Notes under the pieces: model-generated
What the model was told of the DNA's origin: nothing
Databases searched by the model: none
Seen by the model: the letters and a program-made list of their open reading frames with translations, nothing else
Shown here: in pieces, positions 58,252 through 64,000 of the stretch
Position numbering within the stretch: the first letter of the stretch is position 1
How the letters are laid out: every line of letters starts with the position of its first letter
Made by a program: the position numbers and the translations under genes
From: SH-MAG3 sp036374995
Lineage (GTDB): Bacteria; Gemmatimonadota; Gemmatimonadetes; Longimicrobiales; RSA9
Assembly: GCA_036374995.1 (NCBI GenBank)
Contig: DASUSS010000033.1
Location: 1 to 64,000, forward strand
Reading direction: 5' to 3'
DNA length: 64,000 nt

Positions 58252-58629
58252 CCGCAGCCGATATCGCCCGGCAACCCCGTCCGCACGGCGTTCCGTCTTC
58301 CCTTCCAGGCCGCTGTTGCGCGGGCGTCCGATCCGGATACTGCGTGCGCAGCGCGCGTGAACGTGTCCATGACATCGTCAGAGGTGTGTGCGCGGTGTCG
58401 GGTACGGCCGGTCGCGGGCGGACGTCGGATCTACCATGCCGTCTGCCCGGAGGAATCGGCAGGTGCCGCTCGCGGCCGGATCCATCACAAATGGTTTACA
58501 GCCGAGGCACATTTTTTCGCGGTCCGACCCGCGCGCGGCGCCCTAAGTACCGAAGTCACAAGACCTGCCCCGGCGGCACGATTCCCGCCCTCCTCGCTCC
58601 TCCCGTCCCCCCAGACAGCAGGTGACGCA
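58252..58629. other. Intergenic gap with an AT-rich patch
   Basis: The 378 bases carry no protein-like frame. The AT-richest patch (58486-58520, CACAAATGGTTTACAG ... CATTTTTTCGC) is the likely promoter of the downstream gene, but a convincing pair of boxes could not be chosen. An upstream in-frame extension from 58357 has CxxC-like residues and is judged spurious. Confidence 0.5.
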
Positions 58630-59391
58630 ATGGATCAGCACCCCACACAGCTGCCGCTGCCGTTCACGGCGGCCAGCGCGCTCACTGCCGGCTGTGCCGC
58701 CATCGGCCTCGGCTTTCTCCTGCCACTCCCGACATCACCCAACCTCGCCGTCATCGTTCTTCCCGTCGCCGCCGCGCTCTTCACGGCCATGCTCGTCATC
58801 GCCGGCGAGCGGGCACTCGAGCAGGCACGCGATGAGATGGAGATGCGCGTGGTGCGGGATCCCCAGACGGGACTCATGCCGGCTCACCTCGCCGATCGAC
58901 TGCTCGCCGTCGAGTTCGCCGCCGCCCAGCGCGGCCGGCCGCTCGCCGTCGTCCTGTTCAGCATCGACGACTTCGAGCGGAATGCCGCACGGCACGGCGA
59001 GGCGGATGCCACACGCTGGCGCCGCGCGGCGTCACGTGTGCTCAAGCAGCGCACGCGCGGCATGAACATCTCCGCCCGCTGCCGCGGCGATGGCGTCTTC
59101 CTCACGATCCTCTCCGACGTGCCGCTCGACGGCGCGTGCACGTTCGCCGCGCGCGTGCGCCGCGAGTACGCCGCGCTCCTCCGGCCGGATGAGCCCCGCT
59201 CCCTCAGTGCCGGCGTCGCCGCGTTCGATCTCAGCATGCGCTCGCCGGCCGAGCTCGTCTCGCGTGCCGAGCGCGCCCTCGCCCGCGCACAGTCGGAGGG
59301 CGGCAAGGTCGTCATGGTCGGCCTGGCCACCGGCGGCGCCGTGCGCACCGCGGCAGACCGCGCCGAGCAGGACGAGCCGGCCCTCCGCTGA
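58630..59391 (+). CDS. Membrane-anchored degenerate GGDEF-domain protein
   Basis: 253 residues from the ATG at 58630 with AGGTGACGC just upstream. Two hydrophobic segments lie at the N-terminus (AASALTAGCAAIGLGFLLPL; NLAVIVLPVAAALFTAMLVIAG). The following domain is GGDEF-like by layout: RDPQTGLMPAHLADRLLAVE (the usual D-x-L-T-GL-x-N-R), GRPLAVVLFSIDDFERNAARHG and ISARCRGDGVFLTILSD at the signature site. GGDEF is replaced by RGDGV, and the second Gly and Glu are lost. I predict no diguanylate cyclase activity; a c-di-GMP-independent binding role is possible. It may sense at the membrane. Confidence 0.8.
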   Translation: MDQHPTQLPLPFTAASALTAGCAAIGLGFLLPLPTSPNLAVIVLPVAAALFTAMLVIAGERALEQARDEMEMRVVRDPQTGLMPAHLADRLLAVEFAAAQRGRPLAVVLFSIDDFERNAARHGEADATRWRRAASRVLKQRTRGMNISARCRGDGVFLTILSDVPLDGACTFAARVRREYAALLRPDEPRSLSAGVAAFDLSMRSPAELVSRAERALARAQSEGGKVVMVGLATGGAVRTAADRAEQDEPALR

Positions 59392-59506
59392 GCAGCGACG
59401 GCGGTGCGCCGCGGGTTGCCCGCGGCGAGTCCGTCGGTCGTGCCCCCGCGTGGCGAGTGCCCGCCGGCGGCACCACCCCTCGCGGGAGTCCGCCGGTCGT
59501 GCCGTG

Positions 59507-59559
59507 TTGACTCCAGTCCAAAAATGGACTATCTTGCCATAGGAGTCCATATCCAGACT
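59507..59559 (+). promoter_or_regulatory. Promoter and autoregulatory operator of the ParS/RES toxin operon
   Basis: TTGACT (59507-59512) and TATCTT (59530-59535) are spaced by 17 bases. Within it AGTCCA (59515-59520) and TGGACT (59525-59530) form a perfect inverted repeat spanning spacer and -10. A second imperfect pair, AGTCCA (59544-59549) with CAGACT (59554-59559), sits over the start region. The ATG follows at 59570, after GGAGG. Confidence 0.8.
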
Positions 59560-59569
59560 GGAGGGTCCT

Positions 59570-59965
59570 ATGGCGCTGCCGGTTCCGGCCGATCGACCCG
59601 TCACGGCCGAGCACATGGCGCAGGCGGGGCTGCGCACGTTCTTCCGCATCGCCGAGCTCTGGGCACTGACGGTCGACGAGCAGATCACTCTGCTCGGCGG
59701 TCCCGCGCGCTCGACCTACTTCAAGTGGAAGAAGGAAGGGACGGATTCGCTGCCGCGCGACGTGCTGGAGCGGATCTCGTACGTGCTGGGGATCTACAAG
59801 GATCTCCAGCTGCTGCTGCCGGACGAGGCGGCGGCGGACGCGTGGGTGCGGAAGCCGAACGCTGCGGCTCCGTTCGGCGGGCGCAGCGCGCTGGCGCGGA
59901 TGCTGACGGGGAACGTGGCGGATCTGTACGAGGTGAGACGCTACCTGGACGCGGAGCGCGGCTGA
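59570..59965 (+). CDS. MbcA/ParS-type (Xre-like) antitoxin
   Basis: 131 residues. An N-terminal HTH-like domain has LGGPARSTYFKWKKEGTDSLPRDVLERISYVLGIY, and the C-terminal toxin-binding domain has NAAAPFGGRSALARMLTGNVADLYEVRRYLDA, the hallmark of the DUF2384/MbcA-ParS-Xre antitoxins. It neutralises the RES toxin downstream (four-base gap) and should bind the palindrome at 59515-59530 to repress the operon. GGAGG is located six bases before the ATG. All key features are intact. Confidence 0.93.
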   Translation: MALPVPADRPVTAEHMAQAGLRTFFRIAELWALTVDEQITLLGGPARSTYFKWKKEGTDSLPRDVLERISYVLGIYKDLQLLLPDEAAADAWVRKPNAAAPFGGRSALARMLTGNVADLYEVRRYLDAERG

Positions 59966-59969
59966 GCGG

Positions 59970-60671
59970 ATGGAGTTGAGGCCGATCGAGCCGCCGCGCC
60001 GGCGGATCCGCTGGCGCACGTGCTACCGCATCATCGCGAGTCGTTTCCCGCCGATCGACCTGTTCGAGCGCGTGACCGAGCCGGAGGATCTCGCAGCCGT
60101 GCACGAGCTGGAATCGCTCACGAACGACCGGCTGCGCGACCGGCGCGGTGAGATCCGGATCGTTCCGCCGGAGGATCGCGTGGTCGGCCCTGGCGCCGGC
60201 TACATCATGGCAGCGTTCACGCATCCCGCGCCGGCGGGCGCGCGCTTCAGTGATTCCCGCATCGGCGCGTACTATGCCGCCCACACGCTGGAGACGGCGA
60301 TTGCGGAGACGACGTTTCATCGCGCGGCGTTCATGCGGGCGACGCGCGAGCCGCCGATGGATCTGGACATGCGCGTGCTGGAGGCGGAGATCGATGCCCG
60401 GCTGCATGACATCCGCGGCATGCGCGAACGACTGGCCGACGTCTACGATCCCGACGACTACGCCGCATCACAGCGCTTCGCCGCGCGGCTGCGCGCCGAA
60501 GGCAGCGACGGCATCATCTACGACAGCGTACGTCACGACGGCGGCCAGTGCATGGCCATCTTCCGCCCGCGCCGGCTGCGCAGCTGCCGCGAGTCGCTGC
60601 ATCTGACGTATGTGTGGGATGGCTCTAGGATCTCGCGCGTGTACGAGAAGAGGGAGTATCCGGACGCCTGA
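59970..60671 (+). CDS. RES-domain toxin (ParT/MbcT-like)
   Basis: 233 residues. The RES motifs are visible: Arg in CYRIIASRFPP, the Tyr/Glu stretch SRIGAYYAAHTLETAIAETTFH and Ser in DGIIYDSVRH. Members either hydrolyse or phosphorolyse NAD (MbcT) or ADP-ribosylate Prs (ParT); sequence alone does not decide which. It is longer than typical 150-190-residue RES toxins, with an N-terminal segment (PIEPPRRRIRWRTCYRI) and a C-terminal tail. It is transcribed with the antitoxin and converges on the oxidoreductase operon. Confidence 0.92.
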   Translation: MELRPIEPPRRRIRWRTCYRIIASRFPPIDLFERVTEPEDLAAVHELESLTNDRLRDRRGEIRIVPPEDRVVGPGAGYIMAAFTHPAPAGARFSDSRIGAYYAAHTLETAIAETTFHRAAFMRATREPPMDLDMRVLEAEIDARLHDIRGMRERLADVYDPDDYAASQRFAARLRAEGSDGIIYDSVRHDGGQCMAIFRPRRLRSCRESLHLTYVWDGSRISRVYEKREYPDA

Positions 60672-60690
60672 TCGGGCGGCCTTCGCTTCC

Positions 60691-61797
60691 CTAGCGGAAG
60701 TCCTCCATGAGCGCGGCCAGTGCGTCGGCGCCCGGACACAGCGTGGCGTAATCCAGGTGCGCGAGCGGAGTGTCCACGGTGTCGTCGATCCCGTGCATGT
60801 CGATCGCGCCCGGCTCGATGTAGAGGAGTCCGGTCGGCACCTCGCCGGCGCGCTGGCGGTCGCGAACGTACGCGAACACCGCGTCGCGATCGCCCGGATC
60901 GAAGTCGTCGGCGACCTTGCGCAGGCGCACGGTGCTGCCGTCGTGCATACGCACGTCGTGGGTGCTACCGGCTGCGTATGCGGCGGTGATCTCCGCGCGG
61001 AGCGGCACGAGGTCGGGTGTCGCGACACCGCCGTCGCCGTTGTTCTGTGCGTCGATGAAGTCGGCCGCGATGACCTCCTTCATGTGCTCTCGCGTGAAGC
61101 GGTAGCTCTTGGTCGAGCCCTCGTGGTCGTTGAACGTGACACACGGCGAGATGACATCGACGAACGCGAAACCGCGGTGCGCGAGTCCGGCCTTCAGGAT
61201 CGGCACGAGCTGCTCCTTGTCGCCGGAGAAGCTGCGCGCGACGAACGTTGCGCCGAGCGAGAGGGCGAGCAGCACTGGGTCGATCGGCGCGTTGCGGTTC
61301 GCCTCGCCGCGCTTCGCCTTCGTGCCGATGTCGGCTGACGCGGAGAACTGTCCCTTCGTCAGGCCGTAGACGCCGTTGTTCTCGAGGACGTAGAGCATGC
61401 GCACGCCGCGACGCATGGCGTGGCAGAATTGCCCGAGTCCGATCGACAGCGAGTCGCCATCACCGGAAATGCCGATCATGATGAGGTCGCGATTGGCCGC
61501 GGCCGCCCCTGTGGCGATCGAGGGCATGCGGCCGTGCACGGAATTGAAGCCGTGTGCCTCACGCAGGAAGTACGTGGGCGTCTTCGATGAGCAGCCGATC
61601 CCGGAGAGCTTCGCCACCTTGTGCGGGGCGATGCTCAGCTCCCAGAACGCGCGGATGATGGCAGCGGTGACGGAATCGTGGCCGCACCCCGCGCAGAGCG
61701 TCGACATCGCGCCCTCGTAATCGCGGCGGGTGAGCCCGATCGCGTTCGTCTCGAGGCCGGGGTGGTGGATGCGCGGCTTGGGGATCGAGGTCGTCAT
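60691..61797 (-). CDS. korB: 2-oxoacid:ferredoxin oxidoreductase, beta subunit (KorB-like)
   Basis: 368 residues. The thiamine-diphosphate-binding core is GISGDGDSLSIGLGQFCHAMRRGVRMLYVLENNGVYGLTKGQFSAS, and the N-terminus has the conserved LCAGCGHDSVTAAIIRAF and SGIGCSSKTPTYFL cysteines that bind a [4Fe-4S] cluster. These fit KorB/OorB. The enzyme oxidatively decarboxylates 2-oxoacids (typically 2-oxoglutarate to succinyl-CoA) with CoA, reducing ferredoxin. Its start overlaps the alpha-subunit stop by four bases (ATGA). The C-terminal part (DALAALMEDFR) is intact. Confidence 0.95.
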   Translation of the reverse strand: MTTSIPKPRIHHPGLETNAIGLTRRDYEGAMSTLCAGCGHDSVTAAIIRAFWELSIAPHKVAKLSGIGCSSKTPTYFLREAHGFNSVHGRMPSIATGAAAANRDLIMIGISGDGDSLSIGLGQFCHAMRRGVRMLYVLENNGVYGLTKGQFSASADIGTKAKRGEANRNAPIDPVLLALSLGATFVARSFSGDKEQLVPILKAGLAHRGFAFVDVISPCVTFNDHEGSTKSYRFTREHMKEVIAADFIDAQNNGDGGVATPDLVPLRAEITAAYAAGSTHDVRMHDGSTVRLRKVADDFDPGDRDAVFAYVRDRQRAGEVPTGLLYIEPGAIDMHGIDDTVDTPLAHLDYATLCPGADALAALMEDFR

Positions 61798-63695
61798 GGC
61801 ATGGGACTCCGTGGCTCCGTGGCTCCATCCGTCGCGGACTCCATCGCGGCCTGGACGGGGGTCCGGCTGAGAAGGCCGGTGATGACATCGTCCGCCGACA
61901 GCGGGATGCCGCCGTACTGACGGAGCGAGTGCAACCGATCCTTGGTCACCTTCGTCTCGAGCAGCAGCAGGCTGCGCAGCTGGGCATCGCGGTTCTGCTC
62001 GATGACGAAGATCGCGTCGTACTCGAGCAGGAACGACTCGACGACGCGGCCGAACGGAAAGCCGCGGATGCGCATGTAGTCGACCGCGATGCCGCGCTGC
62101 TCGAGCAGCTCGACCGCCTCGAGGATCGCGGCATCACAGCTGCCGAGCGAGACCAGTCCGATGGCAGCGCCCGGACGACGGCTGATGACCGGTGGGGGAA
62201 CGGCGTCGGCCGCGCTGTCGATCTTCCGCGCGAGCCGCTCCATCACCTCGACGTAGTCGTCGGCATCCTCGGTGTACGTGCCGAGCTTCGTGTGACCGGA
62301 GCCGCGCGTGAAGTACGCGCCGCGCGGATGCACGCCGGGAAGCGTGCGGGCCGCGATGTGGTCGCCATCGACATCGAGGTAGCGGAAGTACTGCGACATC
62401 GCCTCCAGTTGCTCGGCCGTGAGCACCTTGCCTCGATCGGGTCGGTATCCGTCATCCCAACGGAGCCGCGGACAGAGCCAGTCGTTCATGCCGATATCGA
62501 GATCGCTCAGCATGAAGACCGGCGTCTGGAAGCGATCGGCGAGGTCGAACGCCTGCACGGCCATGTCGAAGCATTCCGCGGGGTTCGACGGGTAGAGCAC
62601 GATGTGCTTCGTGTCGCCGTGCGACGCATACGCCGTGAGCATGAGGTCGCCCTGCTGCGTCCGCGTCGGCATGCCCGTCGACGGGCCGGTACGCTGGATG
62701 TCGAAGAAGACCGACGGGACCTCCGCGTAGTAGGCGAGGCCGATGAACTCGGACATGAGTGAGATGCCGGGTCCGCTGGTCGGCGTGAACGCGCGCGCAC
62801 CCGCCCACCCCGCACCGATCACGACGCCGGCCGCCGCCAGCTCGTCCTCTGCCTGCACGATCGTGTAGTTGTTCTTCTTCGTGACGGGATCGCGGCGGTA
62901 GCGCGCGCAGAAGCCGCGGAACGCATCCATCACTGAGGTCGCCGGCGTGATCGGGTACCAGGCACCGACGGTCGCTCCCGCATAGACACAGCCGAGCGCC
63001 GCAGCCGTGTTGCCGTCGATCAGAATGCGATCGTTCGTCGCCGTCATCGGCGCCAGCCGGATCGGCAGCGGGCAGTCGAAGTGCTTCGTCGCGTAGTCGT
63101 GGCCGAGCCGGAGCGCAGTATGATTCGCGTCCAGCAGTTTCTTCTTGCTCGCGTACTGTTCGCCGAGCAGCCGGTCCAGGATGTCGAGCGGGATATCGAG
63201 CAGCGCGGCGAGCACGCCGACATACGCGATGTTCTTGAGCAGCAGTCGCTCGCGGCCGCCGGCGAATGCCTCCGCGCACATGCGTGCGAGCGGCACGCCC
63301 AGGAAGTGGAGATCGGTGCGGTGCACGGCCTCCGGCATCGGCCAGGACGAGTCGTAGAGGACGTATGCACCCGGTGCCAGCTCCAGCACATCCCGGCCGT
63401 ACGTCGCATTGTTCATAGCGACAACGAGGTCGAACCGCGGCGTGCGGGCCACGTGGCCGCGGTGATTCACCCGGATCTCGTACCACGTCGGCAGACCCTG
63501 GATGTTCGACGGGAACACGTTCTTCCCGGAGACCGGAATGCCCATGCGGAAGATCGCCTGCATGAGCAGGCTGTTCGCGCTCGCGGAGCCCGTGCCGTTC
63601 ACGGTGGCGATGCGAAACGCGAAGTCGTTCAGCTTCACGGCGTGCGCGCGTCCTTCGCCCGGCGTTGCTGCGTGCGTTGCTGCGTCTGCAGTCAT
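61794..63695 (-). CDS. korA: 2-oxoacid:acceptor oxidoreductase, fused gamma-alpha subunit (KorA-like)
   Basis: 633 residues from the ATG at 63695; upstream frame is not related. Residues ~20-210 are the gamma-type domain (RIATVNGTGSASANSLLMQAIFRMGIPVSGKNVFPSNIQGLP). From about 230 the alpha pyrimidine-binding domain follows: LIDGNTAAALGCVYAGATVGAWYPITPATSVMDAF, QAEDELAAAGVVIGAGWAGARAFTPTSGPGISLMSEFIGLA, then RTGPSTGMPTRTQQGDL. A C-terminal transketolase-like domain ends with SLGSCDAAILEAVELLEQRGI. Gene order ferredoxin-domain, alpha, beta and the four-base overlaps show a single operon. Confidence 0.95.
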   Translation of the reverse strand: MTADAATHAATPGEGRAHAVKLNDFAFRIATVNGTGSASANSLLMQAIFRMGIPVSGKNVFPSNIQGLPTWYEIRVNHRGHVARTPRFDLVVAMNNATYGRDVLELAPGAYVLYDSSWPMPEAVHRTDLHFLGVPLARMCAEAFAGGRERLLLKNIAYVGVLAALLDIPLDILDRLLGEQYASKKKLLDANHTALRLGHDYATKHFDCPLPIRLAPMTATNDRILIDGNTAAALGCVYAGATVGAWYPITPATSVMDAFRGFCARYRRDPVTKKNNYTIVQAEDELAAAGVVIGAGWAGARAFTPTSGPGISLMSEFIGLAYYAEVPSVFFDIQRTGPSTGMPTRTQQGDLMLTAYASHGDTKHIVLYPSNPAECFDMAVQAFDLADRFQTPVFMLSDLDIGMNDWLCPRLRWDDGYRPDRGKVLTAEQLEAMSQYFRYLDVDGDHIAARTLPGVHPRGAYFTRGSGHTKLGTYTEDADDYVEVMERLARKIDSAADAVPPPVISRRPGAAIGLVSLGSCDAAILEAVELLEQRGIAVDYMRIRGFPFGRVVESFLLEYDAIFVIEQNRDAQLRSLLLLETKVTKDRLHSLRQYGGIPLSADDVITGLLSRTPVQAAMESATDGATEPRSPMP

Positions 63696-64000
63696 TGGAG
63701 CACTGGCAGAGGGGCGTACTGCGAGCTGCCCGCGGTGCGTCCGGCGTAGGGCAGTTGCAGCACGAAGCGGCGCATGTCCCAGGCGGCAGTGGGGCAGCGC
63801 TCGGCGCACAGGCCGCAGTGCACGCAGACGTCCTCGTCCTTCACCATGACCCGTCGCGTCTGCGGCAGAGCTGCGGAGACATAGAGCGGCTGCTCCGGAT
63901 GTGCACGCGGGGCGGTGAGTCGCGTGCCGAGATCCTGCTCGTCGCCGGCGTGCGTGATCGTGAGGCAGTCGACCGGGCAGATGTCGATGCACGCGTCGCA
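63692..64000 (-). CDS. 4Fe-4S ferredoxin domain, C-terminal part of a gene running off the right edge
   Basis: A minus-strand frame enters at the window edge and ends TGA at 63692, overlapping the alpha-subunit ATG (ATGA). The ~102 residues seen begin CDACIDICPVDCL and later read EDVCVHCGLCAERCPTAAWDM, giving two CxxCxxCxxxC-type cluster sites. So it carries two [4Fe-4S] clusters. The tail (YAGRTAGSSQYAPLPVLQ) is short. Genes of this kind in KGOR operons are often NADPH-dependent FAD/ferredoxin proteins whose C-terminal ferredoxin domain is this; the rest lies outside the window. Confidence 0.9.
   Translation of the reverse strand, partial: CDACIDICPVDCLTITHAGDEQDLGTRLTAPRAHPEQPLYVSAALPQTRRVMVKDEDVCVHCGLCAERCPTAAWDMRRFVLQLPYAGRTAGSSQYAPLPVLQ

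Noticed and set aside
58357..58629. N-terminal extension of the GGDEF-like protein with CARCRVRPVAGG and CPEESAG Cys residues, perhaps a zinc finger
   Set aside because: No ribosome site, and the ATG at 58630 is preceded by AGGTGACGC and gives a normal membrane N-terminus.
1..64000. CRISPR arrays, tRNA, rRNA, integrase, transposase, prophage structural genes
   Set aside because: I looked for regular short repeats, clover-leaf motifs and recombinase signatures and found none.

Overview
The window is high-GC DNA packed with secreted hydrolases, lipoproteins, ADOP-type permeases, an ECF sigma factor paired with a giant Ser/Thr kinase, and TPR/BTAD regulators. This mix is typical of Gemmatimonadota, with Acidobacteriota as the next guess. 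That assignment is an inference from gene content, because no rRNA or tRNA is present.

Layout. 1-1940 is a visibly less GC-rich block on the minus strand: a 5'-truncated methyltransferase remnant, a VOC protein and a two-TM orphan, with an attC-end-like repeat at 981-998 and 1921-1938. 2002-6457 holds a small membrane protein, a PHB-depolymerase-like esterase, a methyltransferase and a propeller/LVIVD secreted protein. 6704-7344 is a VapBC toxin-antitoxin pair. 7417-16208 is a minus-strand run of exported proteins (M14 carboxypeptidase, penicillin acylase, DUF5916 protein, two small periplasmic proteins). 16386-22037 is a regulatory operon: ECF sigma, kinase/pseudo-cyclase/ATPase/TPR giant, DUF4242 protein. 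22356-23558 is an acyl-CoA dehydrogenase. 23643-30939 has two tightly coupled minus-strand operons (metallophosphoesterase with two partners; lipoprotein, VPS62-like protein and ceramidase). 31367-36779 has an S9 peptidase and an ADOP permease-PadR operon behind a palindromic operator. 36876-47727 is a regulatory neighbourhood with two BTAD (SARP-type) regulators, lipoproteins, a second DUF4242 protein, a TTHB210/DUF5602-like protein preceded by SARP-style direct repeats, an NmrA-like reductase and a small orphan. 47933-59391 carries an FAD oxidoreductase, gamma-glutamyltransferase, subtilase, a TFIIB-type zinc-ribbon pair, a class C beta-lactamase-fold hydrolase, an outer-membrane-like protein and a degenerate GGDEF protein. 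59570-60671 is a ParST/MbcTA-like toxin-antitoxin operon with a clear promoter and operator. 60691-64000 is a 2-oxoacid:ferredoxin oxidoreductase operon running off the right edge.

The most notable unexplained structure is a family of long perfect palindromes. Two are exactly 123 bp (51618-51740, 53741-53863) and share a GGCACCAGAT core; a diverged third lies at 22121-22276. They sit in intergenic gaps and look like REP/MITE-type non-autonomous elements. The second notable signal is three direct repeats of CTGTAAGA type at 11-12 bp spacing, ending exactly 8 bp before a -10-like box, just downstream of a BTAD regulator gene. That is the geometry of actinobacterial SARP operators.

Many gene pairs overlap by ATGA or GTGA, and several starts are GTG or TTG, so I moved many starts inward to signal peptides or Shine-Dalgarno sites. 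No tRNA, rRNA, CRISPR, integrase or transposase gene was seen.
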